Origin: Streptomyces sp. NRRL S-37
Lineage (GTDB): Bacteria; Actinomycetota; Actinomycetes; Streptomycetales; Streptomycetaceae
NCBI RefSeq assembly: GCF_000721605.1
Contig: NZ_JOIZ01000006.1
Coordinates: forward strand, 186,001-250,000
Reading direction: 5' to 3'
DNA: 64,000 nucleotides
The position numbers and the translations under genes are program-made. Position 1 is the first letter of the stretch. Each line of letters opens with the position of its first letter. Shown in pieces: positions 8,562 to 18,017 of the stretch. The notes under the pieces are model-generated. The model had not been told where the DNA came from and did not search any database. It saw only the letters and a program-made list of their open reading frames with translations.

Positions 8562-9338
8562 TCACCGCTTGACGGCGCAGAGCAGCCCGTCCCCCACCGG
8601 CAGCAGTGACGACACCAGTTCCGTGCTCTCGCGCACGGTCCGCACCAGCTCCCGCAGGCGCAGCACCTCGGTCGGCTGCGGTCCGGAGTCCACCGTGCGT
8701 CCGTTCGCGAAGAGCCCTTCGAAGGCGACCAGCCCTCCCGGGCGCAGCAGACGCAACGATTCGGCGAGATAGTCCTGGTACTCGTGCCGGTCGCCGTCGC
8801 AGAAGACCAGGTCGTAACCGGCGTCCGCGAGACGGGGCAGGACGTCCAGCGCGCGGCCCGGGATGAAACGGGCCCTGTTCCCGGCGAAACCGGCGTCGCG
8901 GAACGCCTGGCGGGCGGACTGCTGGTGCTCCGGCTCCTGGTCGACCGTGGTCAGCACCCCGTCCGGCCGCATCCCGTGCAGCAGGTGGATCCCGGAGACT
9001 CCGCAGCCGGTGCCGATCTCCGCGACCGCCTTGGCGTCCACGCTGGCGGCCAGCAGCCGCAGCGCCGCGCCCGTGCCGGGCGACACCGAGCGCAGCCCCG
9101 CGTCACGGGCCCGGTCACGGGCCCGGTGCAGCGCTTCGTCCTCGGCGACATAGGCGTCGGAGAACGCCCAGCTCGTCTGCCGGTTGGCGGTAATGACCCT
9201 CTCCTGTCCCCGTGGAAGCCTCGGCGTGACTGTATCCGTTGGCGTCGGGAACCCGCAGATGGGACCGGTCGTTTGAAGGGGTGAGCAAGTGGCGTGTGCC
9301 GTGACGGGGGGCAGGCAGTGGACGAGGACGCCGAGCAA
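8562..9338 (-). CDS. SAM-dependent O-methyltransferase (Rv1220c type), start uncertain
   Basis: Class I methyltransferase. SAM-binding glycine motif [12 protein letters not shown], then [10 protein letters not shown], the acidic [17 protein letters not shown] motif and a C-terminal [14 protein letters not shown]. The only canonical in-frame starts (TTG at 9338, CTG shortly after) have no ribosome-binding site. Homologues, as recalled, start close to the [13 protein letters not shown] segment, where this sequence has ATC (9260), and a perfect AGGAG lies 6 nt before an ATT (9194) that would give a 210-residue protein. The true start lies between 9194 and 9338. Divergent from the ECF sigma gene, as Rv1220c is from sigE in M. 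tuberculosis. Substrate unknown. Confidence 0.8.
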   Translation of the reverse strand: MLGVLVHCLPPVTAHATCSPLQTTGPICGFPTPTDTVTPRLPRGQERVITANRQTSWAFSDAYVAEDEALHRARDRARDAGLRSVSPGTGAALRLLAASVDAKAVAEIGTGCGVSGIHLLHGMRPDGVLTTVDQEPEHQQSARQAFRDAGFAGNRARFIPGRALDVLPRLADAGYDLVFCDGDRHEYQDYLAESLRLLRPGGLVAFEGLFANGRTVDSGPQPTEVLRLRELVRTVRESTELVSSLLPVGDGLLCAVKR

Positions 9339-9422
9339 GTGCTGACGCAGCCGTACGAGCCGTGGCAGCCCAGATCAAATTCTCGTAAAACCGCTTATCC
9401 GGAGCTAACGGGCGAGGTGGCT

Positions 9423-10196
9423 ATGGTAGGGGCTCCACTGGACACCACCAGAGCCGATAGGGGAGGTGCGGCTGCGCCTGTGGATCGCGCAGGAGTGCTG
9501 CGGCGCTTCCTCGGATCGGCGGGCAGGCCGAAATCCGTGAACAACACCGCTGCTGACCATCACCGCGCCGGCGACCCGGCCCAGACCGCGACTTTCTCCA
9601 CCGACGCGGACGGGCAGGCGTGGACTCCGCCCACCTGGGAGGAGATCGTCAGCATGCACAGCGGCCGGGTCTACCGGCTCGCCTACCGCCTCACCGGCAA
9701 CCAGCACGACGCCGAGGACCTCACCCAGGAGGTCTTCGTCCGCGTCTTCCGCTCCCTGTCGACGTACACGCCGGGCACCTTCGAGGGCTGGCTGCACCGC
9801 ATCACCACCAACCTCTTCCTGGACATGGTCCGCCGCAAGCAGCGCATCCGTTTCGACGCGCTGGGCGAGGACGCGGCCGAGCGGCTGCCCAGCAAGGAGC
9901 CCACGCCGCAGCAGGTGTTCCACGACGCCCACTTCGACGCGGACGTCCAGCAGGCCCTCGACACCCTCGCCCCCGAGTTCCGCGCCGCCGTCGTCCTGTG
10001 CGACATCGAGGGGCTGTCGTACGAGGAGATCGCGGCCACCCTGGGCGTCAAGCTCGGCACCGTCCGGTCCCGGATCCACCGCGGCCGTTCCCAGCTGCGC
10101 AAGGCCCTCGCGCACCGCTCGCCCAAGGCGCGCGCGGAGCACCGCTCCTTCGTGCCGCGTGTTCCCGCACTGGGAGGAGGGGGCGCGAGCGCGTGA
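9423..10196 (+). CDS. sigE: ECF RNA polymerase sigma factor, SigE type
   Basis: 257 residues from the ATG at 9423 (weak GAGGTGG upstream). A long N-terminal extension of about 75 residues precedes sigma region 2 ([27 protein letters not shown], about 83-109) and the [17 protein letters not shown] segment. Region 4 is [25 protein letters not shown] (about 199-223). The anti-sigma gene starts inside its stop codon (GTGA), so the pair is coupled. The order sigma, anti-sigma, HtrA protease, TatB matches M. tuberculosis sigE-rseA-htrA-tatB, implying an envelope-stress regulon. The symbol is used in the M. tuberculosis sense and is not meant to equate it with S. coelicolor SigE. Confidence 0.86.
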   Translation: MVGAPLDTTRADRGGAAAPVDRAGVLRRFLGSAGRPKSVNNTAADHHRAGDPAQTATFSTDADGQAWTPPTWEEIVSMHSGRVYRLAYRLTGNQHDAEDLTQEVFVRVFRSLSTYTPGTFEGWLHRITTNLFLDMVRRKQRIRFDALGEDAAERLPSKEPTPQQVFHDAHFDADVQQALDTLAPEFRAAVVLCDIEGLSYEEIAATLGVKLGTVRSRIHRGRSQLRKALAHRSPKARAEHRSFVPRVPALGGGGASA

Positions 10197-11152
10197 GCGG
10201 TTCACGGCCGAAGTCTGCCGAGGGACACCTCGCAGAGCAGCACCTGGGAGACCGGCTTTCCGCCCTGGTGGACGGAGAGCTCGGTCATGACGCGCGTGAG
10301 CGCGTACTGGCGCACGTCGCCACCTGCGCGAAGTGCAAGGCGGAGGTGGACGCGCAGCGCCGTCTGAAGAACGTGTTCGCGCAGGCGGCGCCCCCACCGC
10401 CCTCCGAGAGCTTCCTGGCCCGCCTCCAGGGGCTGCCGGCCGGGGGCGACCTCGGCGACGGCGGCTCGCCGCTGGGCGGCGGAGGGCTGCCGGGCGGTAC
10501 GCCGGGGCGGTTCGGCGGGGACTCCGGGGTCTTCGGGACCAGGCGGGGCGAGCGCTTCGAGTTCGCCTACGAGCCCGTCCGGCGGCACGGGGCCGCGCTG
10601 CCGGCCGCCGCGGACGGCCGGGGCTTCGCCGTCCACGACGTCAGCCGCCACGAGAGCGACCGGCCGTCCTCCCGCGGGCTGCGGTTCGCGTTCGTCGCCG
10701 CCGGGGCGGTGTCGCTGGCTGCGATCGCGCTCGGCGGGGTCACCGCCACGGGCACACCCACCGAAACGGAGGTGCGCGGCGCGGGCAAGGGCAGCAACGT
10801 CACGCCGATGCGCACGCAGGGCACGGGCGCGGCGGTGCCCGAGTCCCAGCGGCGCCGCGGCGTGGGTCCGCTGCTGGGCCAGTCGACGGGCCGGAGCGCG
10901 CCCGCGGACACCCCGGTCGCCCCGACCGCGGTCTCCGCGCCGCTGCTGCCCGGCATCCCGGCGCCGACGGAGCACCGTCCCGTGCCGGGCACGCCGATGA
11001 CGGGCGGTGCGACGGCGATGTCCCCGCTGATACGACCGCTCACCTCGACCCCGCCGCTCACCCTGACCACGTGGGCCGTCTCCGCCGGGCTCAGGGACCC
11101 CGGCCTCCTCACCGCGGGTACGACACCGGCTCCCACGCCCACGTCCCGCTGA
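10193..11152 (+). CDS. Zinc-finger anti-sigma factor, membrane-anchored
   Basis: 319 residues. The N-terminal zf-HC2/ZAS domain (about 18-60) has [27 protein letters not shown], with the H-x3-C-x2-C signature in HVATCAKC. A flexible Gly/Pro-rich region follows, then one transmembrane helix at about 164-184 ([19 protein letters not shown]) and a 130-residue Pro/Thr-rich extracytoplasmic tail. This topology fits a stress-released anti-sigma factor that holds the upstream ECF factor. Starts at GTG 10193 overlapping the sigma-factor stop. The downstream HtrA protease is a candidate partner in degradation or sensing (inference). Confidence 0.85.
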   Translation: MSGSRPKSAEGHLAEQHLGDRLSALVDGELGHDARERVLAHVATCAKCKAEVDAQRRLKNVFAQAAPPPPSESFLARLQGLPAGGDLGDGGSPLGGGGLPGGTPGRFGGDSGVFGTRRGERFEFAYEPVRRHGAALPAAADGRGFAVHDVSRHESDRPSSRGLRFAFVAAGAVSLAAIALGGVTATGTPTETEVRGAGKGSNVTPMRTQGTGAAVPESQRRRGVGPLLGQSTGRSAPADTPVAPTAVSAPLLPGIPAPTEHRPVPGTPMTGGATAMSPLIRPLTSTPPLTLTTWAVSAGLRDPGLLTAGTTPAPTPTSR

Positions 11153-11280
11153 ACCGTTCGGTGCGCGAGGGCGCGCGACCTGGTTGAATCCAGGGGCGCG
11201 CCCAGGCCCAGCCGGGTGCCGAGCCTGTAGTTTCGCGGCCACCGCTGTCGTGCGGTGCCGTGTCCAGCCGTGGGGAGAGC

Positions 11281-13419
11281 ATGAACGAGGGGAAGCCGGG
11301 CCCATCGGGGGAGGAGCCGACCACGCGTCCCGAGGGACACGACGGCGACTTCGAACTGGCCCGCCCGCACCGCGGGCCGGCCGCCGCCGGCGACGGCCAC
11401 GAGGGCGACTACGAACTGGACCGCCCCCTGCGGCCCGAGGGCTCCGAGGACCGGCCCCTCGAGCCCGCTCCCGGCGCCCCGGACCCTGTGGCCTCCGCCA
11501 CACCGCCCGGCGCCTCCGCCGCCGGGACCGACATCCCCGACGAGCCCGCCCGGGACACGCCCCCGTCCGCCCCGGCCCCCGGCGCGTCCGACACCCCTGC
11601 CGGGGAGACGCCCCCGTCCGTCCCGGCCCCCGGCCCCTCCCTCGTGAAGGCCGACGCCCCCGCCGGGGCCGTGTCTCCGTCGGCCCCGGTCCCTGGCGCG
11701 TCCGACGCCTCCGCCGAGGACATGCCCCCGTCCGTCCCGGCCCCCGGCCCCTCCCTCGTGAAGGCCGACGCCTCTGCCGGGCCCCTGCCCCCGTCCACCC
11801 CGGCCCCCGGCGTGTCCGACGCCTCCGCCGGGGACGCGCCCCCGGCCGTTCCCGCACCCGCGGTCTCCGGCCCGCCGCCGGTGGCTTTCGGGCCCTCCGC
11901 CCCCGAGCAGCGGACGCCCCTGCACGACCCCGATCCCTACAGCACCCCGCCGTACGGCGAACCGGGCCCCTGGGCGCCCGCCCCGCCCGTACAGCACCCG
12001 GCGACGACACCCGCGCACGGCATGACGCTCGCGGCGCCTCCCACGTCCCCGGACCCGACGCCCCACACCGGTCCCGTACCGCAGGGCGCACCCCCGGCGC
12101 CTCCCTCGGTCCCGGGCGCGGCACCGCACGGCGCCCCCGCAGTGCCCGTCATCCCCGCGCAAGCGCACCCGGACAGCCAGGTGCCCCCGGCCCAGGACGC
12201 CCCGGCCGCCGACCCCTGGGGGCGTTACGACCCCTGGGCGGCGGCCGCCGCCGCGCCGCTGCAGCAGGCCGGGCCCACCGTGGTCAGCGAGAAGCAGAAG
12301 CGCCGGCGGGCGCGGCGGGCGCTCATCGGGGCCGCGCTGGTGCTCGCGCTCGTCTCCGGCGGCATCGGCGGGATCATCGGCACGTATCTGGAGCGCAACG
12401 GCGGCGTGGGCACCGTGGAGCTGCCGCAGGCCGGGAAGGAGGATGCCGCACGCGACCCCGGCAGCGTCGCCGGAATCGCCGCACAGGCCCTGCCCAGCGT
12501 CGTCACCCTGCACGTCAGCGGCTCCGGCGAGGCCGGCACCGGCACCGGCACCGGCTTCGTGCTCGACGGGCGCGGTCACATCCTCACCAACGACCACGTC
12601 GTCCAGCCCGCGGGGGACGACGGCGAGATCACCGTCACCTTCCACAGCGGTGACACCGCCGAGGCCACCGTCGTGGGCCGGGACAGCGGCTACGACCTCG
12701 CCGTCGTGAAGGTGAAGGGCGTCAGCGGACTCACCCCCCTGCCGCTGGGCAACTCCGACAACGTGCGGGTCGGCGACCCCGTCGTCGCCATCGGCGCCCC
12801 CTTCGACCTGGCCGGCACCGTCACCTCCGGCATCATCAGCGCCCGCGAGCGGCCCATCACCGCCGGCGGCGAGGAGGGCGACGGCAGCGACGTGTCGTAC
12901 GTCGACGCCCTGCAGACCGACGCGCCGATCAACCCCGGCAACTCCGGCGGCCCCCTGCTCGACGCCAGGGCCCGGGTGATCGGCATCAACTCGGCCATCC
13001 GCTCCGCCGGCGGCGGCGCCGACCCGGACGCCGGTCAGGCAGGCTCCATAGGACTCGGCTTCGCCATCCCCATCAACCAGGGCAAGCGCGTCGCCGAGGA
13101 GCTGATCAACACCGGGAAGGCCACCCACCCGGTGATCGGCATCACCCTCGACATGCAGTACGGCGGCGACGGCGCCCGCGTCGCGGAGAAGGGCGGCGAC
13201 GGCGGACCCCCGGTCAGCACCGGCGGCCCCGGCGCCCAGGCCGGGATCAAGGCCGGTGACGTCATCACCGAGGTCGACGGCCGGCGCGTCCACTCCGGTG
13301 AGGAACTCATCATCAGGACCCGTGCCCACCGCCCCGGCGACCGCCTCGAACTCACCCTGGAGCGGGACGGCGAGGAGCGGACGGTCACCCTGACGCTCGG
13401 TTCCTCGGCGGGTGACTGA
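11281..13419 (+). CDS. htrA: HtrA/DegP-like membrane serine protease with PDZ domain
   Basis: 712 residues. A 340-residue Pro/Ala-rich cytoplasmic region is followed by one membrane helix (about 347-369), a trypsin-like domain with the triad H439 (NDHVV), D472 (YDLAVV) and S555 (NPGNSGGPL), and a PDZ domain at about 610-700 (GIKAGDVITEVDGRRV). The protease and PDZ parts face outside. The N-terminal region carries duplicated 38-residue units containing SVPAPGPSLVKADA. The ATG at 11281 follows GGGGAGAGC. Position after the sigma/anti-sigma pair and before tatB is the same as Rv1223, pointing to clearance of misfolded envelope proteins. Confidence 0.88.
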   Translation: MNEGKPGPSGEEPTTRPEGHDGDFELARPHRGPAAAGDGHEGDYELDRPLRPEGSEDRPLEPAPGAPDPVASATPPGASAAGTDIPDEPARDTPPSAPAPGASDTPAGETPPSVPAPGPSLVKADAPAGAVSPSAPVPGASDASAEDMPPSVPAPGPSLVKADASAGPLPPSTPAPGVSDASAGDAPPAVPAPAVSGPPPVAFGPSAPEQRTPLHDPDPYSTPPYGEPGPWAPAPPVQHPATTPAHGMTLAAPPTSPDPTPHTGPVPQGAPPAPPSVPGAAPHGAPAVPVIPAQAHPDSQVPPAQDAPAADPWGRYDPWAAAAAAPLQQAGPTVVSEKQKRRRARRALIGAALVLALVSGGIGGIIGTYLERNGGVGTVELPQAGKEDAARDPGSVAGIAAQALPSVVTLHVSGSGEAGTGTGTGFVLDGRGHILTNDHVVQPAGDDGEITVTFHSGDTAEATVVGRDSGYDLAVVKVKGVSGLTPLPLGNSDNVRVGDPVVAIGAPFDLAGTVTSGIISARERPITAGGEEGDGSDVSYVDALQTDAPINPGNSGGPLLDARARVIGINSAIRSAGGGADPDAGQAGSIGLGFAIPINQGKRVAEELINTGKATHPVIGITLDMQYGGDGARVAEKGGDGGPPVSTGGPGAQAGIKAGDVITEVDGRRVHSGEELIIRTRAHRPGDRLELTLERDGEERTVTLTLGSSAGD

Positions 13420-13545
13420 GGCGGATGAGCCCCGGGACGGTACCGGACGCACGGGGTGGCCGGGTACCGTGGACCCGGCCCGGACCACGGAAGACCGCAG
13501 GCCGCCCCGGGGACCGAGGACCGAAGGCATCGCGAGGAGCTTCAG

Positions 13546-13983
13546 GTGTTCAATGACATAGGACCGCTCGAGCTGGTGACGCTGATCGTCCTCGCCGTGC
13601 TCGTCTTCGGTCCGGACAAGCTCCCCAAGGTCATCCAGGACGTGACGCGCACGATCCGGAAGATCCGGGACTTCTCGGAGAGCGCCAAGCAGGACATCCG
13701 GCAGGAACTCGGCCCGGAGTTCAAGGACTTCGAGTTCGAGGACCTCAACCCCAAGACGTTCATCCGCAAGCAGCTGGACAACGACGACCTGGGGCTCAAG
13801 GAGATCCGTAACGGCTTCGACCTGAAGAAGGAGATGGCCGAGGTCGCGGACGCCGTCCACGGCCGCGACACCGACTCCCCGTCCTCCGCCCCGTCCGCCT
13901 CCGGTGGCCGTGTGGACATGACCAAGAAGCCCGAGACGCCGGCGGCAGACGACCGCCCGCCCTTCGACGCGGACGCCACCTGA
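13546..13983 (+). CDS. tatB: Sec-independent translocase subunit TatB
   Basis: 145 residues starting at GTG 13546 with GAGGAGC upstream. An N-terminal membrane hairpin (FNDIGPLELVTLIVLAVLVFGPDKLP) carries the TatB/TatA glycine-proline hinge; an amphipathic helix (VIQDVTRTIRKIRDFSESAKQDI) and a Pro/Ser-rich tail follow. The glutamate at position 8 of the mature start (PLEL) is the TatB-type residue. The frame extends upstream to 13456, but that part lacks family features. Lies 127 nt downstream of htrA, as in M. tuberculosis. Confidence 0.9.
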   Translation: MFNDIGPLELVTLIVLAVLVFGPDKLPKVIQDVTRTIRKIRDFSESAKQDIRQELGPEFKDFEFEDLNPKTFIRKQLDNDDLGLKEIRNGFDLKKEMAEVADAVHGRDTDSPSSAPSASGGRVDMTKKPETPAADDRPPFDADAT

Positions 13984-14209
13984 GCCGTCCGGCGCCGGGG
14001 CGTACACCCCCGCGTACGTGATGTGTCTCATACTCCACCCGGGCCCCGCACGGCCTGATCAGGGCGTCCGCACGGCCCACGCGCCGGGCGGTTTCCCAGC
14101 CTCCGACGTCAAGGTGGTTATGCTGCCGAGTTGTTGTGCGGAACGGACGAGTACGCCCGAAGGGGGGCGGGCCGCCCGGTCCGACGAGAGCGAGGAGGCG
14201 TCCGGCCAC

Positions 14210-14884
14210 ATGGAGACGACGAGTTCGGCAGTCGCGCAGGCGCCGGCCGCGGAGGGCGGAGAACCCGTTCCCTCCGCCCGGCGCAGTGTCGACGGCTATC
14301 TGCGTGCGCCCTTCCCCTGGTACGGCCTCGACGAGGCCTTCACGGGGCGGCGCTGGCTGATGCAGGTCGGACTGGCGGCCGACGGGGCCGTCGAGCACGG
14401 ATCGGTCGGGCACGGCGACGAGCCCTCGGTGCGCAGCGAGTACACGGCCGGGACCGACCAGGAGGCCAAGGAGAGGTTCGCGGTCGTGGTGACCGTGGCC
14501 GCCAACCCGGTGCGCCGCAGCGCCGACGGCACCGGTCTGCTGGAGGCCACCTCGGTCTCCTCCGCCGCCTGGCTCGCCGGGGTGGGGCTGCTGTCCTTCA
14601 CCTGGCCCGGCCAGATGGACCACTCCCTGCGCGACGACTGGCTGGACCAGCAGACGGAGACCGCCTGGGTCCTCGCGGACGACCTGGAGAGCGAGGACTG
14701 GTCGACGCTGACGCTACCCGTGGACGGGACGCCGACGCCGTTCCACTACCGGGAGTCCGAGTTCGGCTGGGTGCTCGCGGGTTCCACGGCGGCGGGCGTG
14801 CACGTGGGGGCGTACGGCAGGGGGATGAGCGCGTACGGCCTCGGCTTCGCCGTGGTCAAGGACATCACCGCGTACGACGCCTGA
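14210..14884 (+). CDS. Conserved hypothetical protein
   Basis: 224 residues from ATG 14210, chosen because GAGGAGGCG precedes it; the open frame extends to 14018 without support. No domain recognised. It begins with METTSSAVAQAPA and contains aromatic-rich segments such as LRAPFPWYGLDEAF, LLSFTWPGQMDHSLRDDW and EFGWVLAGSTAAGVHVGAYGRGM. No signal peptide or membrane span, so cytoplasmic. Convergent with mrp across a strong terminator. Confidence 0.75.
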   Translation: METTSSAVAQAPAAEGGEPVPSARRSVDGYLRAPFPWYGLDEAFTGRRWLMQVGLAADGAVEHGSVGHGDEPSVRSEYTAGTDQEAKERFAVVVTVAANPVRRSADGTGLLEATSVSSAAWLAGVGLLSFTWPGQMDHSLRDDWLDQQTETAWVLADDLESEDWSTLTLPVDGTPTPFHYRESEFGWVLAGSTAAGVHVGAYGRGMSAYGLGFAVVKDITAYDA

Positions 14885-14902
14885 GCGGGTCCGTACACGG
14901 AA

Positions 14903-14930
14903 GGGCGCCGTCCGGCAGCGGACGGCGCCC
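14903..14930. terminator. Bidirectional intrinsic terminator
   Basis: Perfect 12-bp stem GGGCGCCGTCCG / CGGACGGCGCCC with loop GCAG, between two convergent genes. Confidence 0.8.
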
Positions 14931-14946
14931 TCGTGCGTGAGAGACC

Positions 14947-16080
14947 TCAGAACTTGTTGCGCGGGGTGATCCCCAGGGACATGCCCGACAGCCCCCGCTG
15001 CCGCCCGCCCAGCTTGCCGGCGATCGAGCGGAGCGCCGAGCCCGCCGGGGAGTCGGGGTCGGACAGCACCACGGGCTTGCCCTCGTCGCCGCCCTCGCGC
15101 AGCCGGACGTCGATCGGGATGGCGCCGAGCACCGGCACGGTCGCCCCGGTCGTCCGGGTCAGGCCGTCGGCGACGGTCTGGCCGCCGCCCGTGCCGAAGA
15201 CGTCGACCATCTCGCCGCAGTGCGGGCAGGGCAGCCCGGACATGTTCTCGACCACGCCGACGATCTTCTGGTGCGTCTGCACGGCGATGGAGCCCGCCCG
15301 CTCGGCCACCTCGGCCGCCGCCTGCTGGGGCGTGGTGACGACGAGGATCTCCGCGTTCGGCACGAGCTGGGCCACGGAGATCGCGATGTCACCGGTGCCG
15401 GGCGGCAGATCGAGCAGCAGCACGTCCAGGTCGCCCCAGTACACGTCCGCCAGGAACTGCTGGAGCGCGCGGTGCAGCATCGGACCGCGCCACACCACGG
15501 GCGCGTTGCCCGGGGTGAACATGCCGATGGAGATCACCTTCACGCCGTTCGCCGACGGCGGCATGATCATGTTCTCGACCTGGGTGGGACGCCCGTCGGC
15601 GCCCAGCATGCGCGGCACCGAGTGGCCGTAGATGTCGGCGTCCACGACACCGACCTTCAGCCCGTCGGCCGCCATCGCCGCCGCCAGGTTCACCGTCACC
15701 GAGGACTTGCCGACGCCGCCCTTGCCGGACGCGACCGCGTAGACCCGGGTCAGGCTGCCCGGCTTGGCGAAGGGCACCTCGCGCTCGGTCTGGCCGCCGC
15801 GCAGGGCGCTCGCCAGCTCCTTGCGCTGCTCGTCGCTCATGACGTCCAGCGTCACGTCGACCTGGGTGACCCCCTCGACCCGGGAGACCGCGTCCGTCAC
15901 ACGCTGCGTGATCGTGTCCCGCATGGGGCAGCCGGAGACCGTCAGGTACACGGTGACCGCGACCGCCCCGTCCGCCCCGATCTCCACCGATTTGACCATG
16001 CCGAGTTCGGTGATGGGCCGGTTGATCTCGGGGTCGTTCACCGTCGCCAGTGCCTCGCGCACCGCGTCTTCCGTAGCCAT
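14947..16080 (-). CDS. mrp: Mrp/NBP35-family iron-sulfur carrier ATPase
   Basis: 377 residues. An N-terminal MIP18/DUF59 domain (MATEDAVREALATVNDPEINRPI, with SGCPMRD) is fused to a P-loop ATPase. Deviant Walker A SGKGGVGKSS, DADIYGHS switch and DLPPGTGD are visible, as is the cluster-ligating CPHC pair (about residues 268-271). Such proteins bind and transfer Fe-S clusters in the cytosol. ATG 16080 is selected at the start of the DUF59 domain; the open frame runs to 16143. Equivalent of Rv1229c and followed in the same relative order by the DUF1003 and MgtE-like genes. Confidence 0.9.
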   Translation of the reverse strand: MATEDAVREALATVNDPEINRPITELGMVKSVEIGADGAVAVTVYLTVSGCPMRDTITQRVTDAVSRVEGVTQVDVTLDVMSDEQRKELASALRGGQTEREVPFAKPGSLTRVYAVASGKGGVGKSSVTVNLAAAMAADGLKVGVVDADIYGHSVPRMLGADGRPTQVENMIMPPSANGVKVISIGMFTPGNAPVVWRGPMLHRALQQFLADVYWGDLDVLLLDLPPGTGDIAISVAQLVPNAEILVVTTPQQAAAEVAERAGSIAVQTHQKIVGVVENMSGLPCPHCGEMVDVFGTGGGQTVADGLTRTTGATVPVLGAIPIDVRLREGGDEGKPVVLSDPDSPAGSALRSIAGKLGGRQRGLSGMSLGITPRNKF

Positions 16081-16123
16081 ACGGACGATGGTACGGCGCC
16101 GGGTACACCCGCCGGTAAGGACG

Positions 16124-16732
16124 TCAGCGGTCGTCTGCGTCACGTCCCGGCGGGTGTTCCGCCCGCATCGCCGGGAAAGTGCCCTGATGGTCCTTGTGGC
16201 CGTTCTGCCGTCCCTCCAGTTCCTTGACCATGTCCTGGAGCTCCGAGCGGATCCAGTCCCGCGTGGCCACCTCCCCGAGTCCGATCCGCAGGGCGGCGAT
16301 CTCCCGGGTCAGGTACTCGGTGTCCGCGATCGACCGCTCGTTCTGCTTGCGGTCCTGCTCCAGGTTGACCCGGTCCCGGTCGTCCTGCCTGTTCTGCGCG
16401 AGCAGGATCAGCGGGGCGGCGTAGGAGGCCTGCAGGGACAGCATCAGGGTCAGGAAGATGAACGGGTACTCGTCGAAGCGCAGCTCCTTCGGCGCGGACA
16501 CGTTCCACACCACCCACAGGACGATGACGAACGTCATCCAGACGATGAACCGCCCGGTGCCCAGGAACCGCGCGACGCTCTCCGAGAGCCGCCCGAAGGC
16601 CTCCGGGTCCCACTCGGGCAGGAAGCGGCGCCTGGGAGGGCGCGGCTGGTCCAGACGGGGCGTACGCGGCCGTCCGGCGGCCGTGGCGCCCGCCGGCACG
16701 CGCTCGCGCACGCCGTCGCGCTCAGGAGCCAT
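16124..16732 (-). CDS. DUF1003 membrane protein
   Basis: 202 residues. Basic N-terminal segment, then two transmembrane helices (FIVWMTFVIVLWVVWNV at about 63-79 and FIFLTLMLSLQASYAAPLILLA at about 91-112), then a charged helical region rich in Arg/Asp/Glu (QNRQDDRDRVNLEQDRKQNERS). This is the standard DUF1003 layout. The start overlaps the end of the upstream MgtE-like gene by 11 nt, so the two are translated together. DUF1003 has no firm function. The link to a magnesium-sensor-like protein suggests the pair act as one membrane unit (inference). M. tuberculosis Rv1231c/Rv1232c show the same pairing. Confidence 0.82.
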   Translation of the reverse strand: MAPERDGVRERVPAGATAAGRPRTPRLDQPRPPRRRFLPEWDPEAFGRLSESVARFLGTGRFIVWMTFVIVLWVVWNVSAPKELRFDEYPFIFLTLMLSLQASYAAPLILLAQNRQDDRDRVNLEQDRKQNERSIADTEYLTREIAALRIGLGEVATRDWIRSELQDMVKELEGRQNGHKDHQGTFPAMRAEHPPGRDADDR

Positions 16733-18017
16733 CGGTCACCACCCCCTCGTCCTCGTTCTCGTCGAGGTGGAACTCGGTCTCCCGCCAGTCGTCGGGCAGC
16801 ATGTGGTCCAGTACGTCGTCCACCGTCACCGCGCCCAGCAGCGACCCCGCCTCGTCGACCACCGGCGCCGCCACCATGTCGTACGTGGCGAAGAACCCGG
16901 CGACCACGGGCAGCGCCGCGTCCGGGTCCAGGGGCTGGAGGTCGTCGTCCAGGATCGAGCCGACCAGCGTGTACGGGGGGTCGCGCAGCAGGCGCTGGAA
17001 GTGGACCGTGCCCAGGTACTTGCCGGTGGGCGTCTCCTCGGGCGGGCGGCAGACGTAGATCTGCGCGGCGTGCGCGGGGGAGAGGTCCGGCTCGCGGATC
17101 CGGGCGAGGGCGTCCGCGACGGTCGCGTCGGGCCGCAGTACGATCGGCTCGGTCGTCATCAGACCGCCCGCCGTGTGCTCCTCGTACGCCATCAGGCGCC
17201 GCATGTCGGCCGCGTCGGAGGGCTGCATCAGGCTCAGCAGCCGCTCCTTGTCCGCCTCGGGCAGCTCGCCCAGCAGGTCGGCCGCGTCGTCGGGGTCCAT
17301 GGCCTCCAGGACGTCGGCGGCGCGCTCCTCCTTCAGCTTGCCGAGGATCTCGATCTGGTCGTCCTCGGGCAGCTCCTCCAGGACGTCGGCGAGCCGGTCG
17401 TCGTCGAGGGCGGCGGCCACCTCCGCGCGCCGTTTGGGGGAGAGGTGGTGCAGGACGTTGGCGAGGTCGGCGGGGCGGAGCTGTTCGAAGGTGGCGAGCA
17501 GGTTCTCGGCGCCCTGCCCCTGCTCCTCCAGGGAGAACCCGGTGACCGCGGACCACTCGACGGTCAGCGCCTCGCCCTTGCCGCGCCGGAACGCGCCGCC
17601 CTTCTTCCCCTTGCGCACGAAGACCCGGTCGATCTCCCACTCGCGGCGGGCCGGGAGCTGATGCACCGACAGGTCCAGGACGGTGACCTCCTCGCCGCCC
17701 TCCACGAGCGTCACCCGCCGGTCGAGCAGTTCACCGAAGACGAGCCGCTCGGTGGGCCGCTGCTCGAAGCGCCGGACGTTGAGCACCCCGGTCGTGATGA
17801 CCTGGCCGGACTGCACGGCGGTCACCCGGGTCATGGGCAGGAAGATACGACGGCGGGTGGAGAGCTCGACCACCAGGCCGAGCAGCCGCGGCGGACGCCG
17901 GCCCGGCCGCAGGATGACGACCAGGTCGCGCACGCGCCCCACCTGGTCGCCGGCCGGATCGAAGACGGCGACACCGGAGACGTGCGAGACGAAGAACCGG
18001 GGGGCGCCCCCTGCCAT
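16722..18017 (-). CDS. MgtE N-domain and CBS-pair protein lacking the channel domain
   Basis: 431 residues. Order: an N-terminal PRC-barrel-like region (FFVSHVSGVAVFDPAGDQVGRVRDL), a second barrel-like repeat, an MgtE N superhelical domain (about 200-285, with repeats such as LVEELPEDDQIEILGKL and MDPDDAADLLGELPE), then two CBS domains (AYEEHTAGGLMTTEPIVLRPD and AAPVVDEAGSLLGAVTVDDVLDHM). It then stops: the five-helix MgtE transport domain is absent. ATG 18017 has AAAGGAG 8 nt upstream, better than the GTG at 18026. Overlaps the DUF1003 gene. Probably a Mg2+ or nucleotide sensor rather than a transporter (inference). Confidence 0.85.
   Translation of the reverse strand: MAGGAPRFFVSHVSGVAVFDPAGDQVGRVRDLVVILRPGRRPPRLLGLVVELSTRRRIFLPMTRVTAVQSGQVITTGVLNVRRFEQRPTERLVFGELLDRRVTLVEGGEEVTVLDLSVHQLPARREWEIDRVFVRKGKKGGAFRRGKGEALTVEWSAVTGFSLEEQGQGAENLLATFEQLRPADLANVLHHLSPKRRAEVAAALDDDRLADVLEELPEDDQIEILGKLKEERAADVLEAMDPDDAADLLGELPEADKERLLSLMQPSDAADMRRLMAYEEHTAGGLMTTEPIVLRPDATVADALARIREPDLSPAHAAQIYVCRPPEETPTGKYLGTVHFQRLLRDPPYTLVGSILDDDLQPLDPDAALPVVAGFFATYDMVAAPVVDEAGSLLGAVTVDDVLDHMLPDDWRETEFHLDENEDEGVVTDGS

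Noticed and set aside
10567..14031. Very long open frame on the minus strand across the anti-sigma, htrA and tatB genes
   Set aside because: Antisense shadow of GC-rich coding DNA: low-complexity product, no domain, while the plus strand holds clear families.
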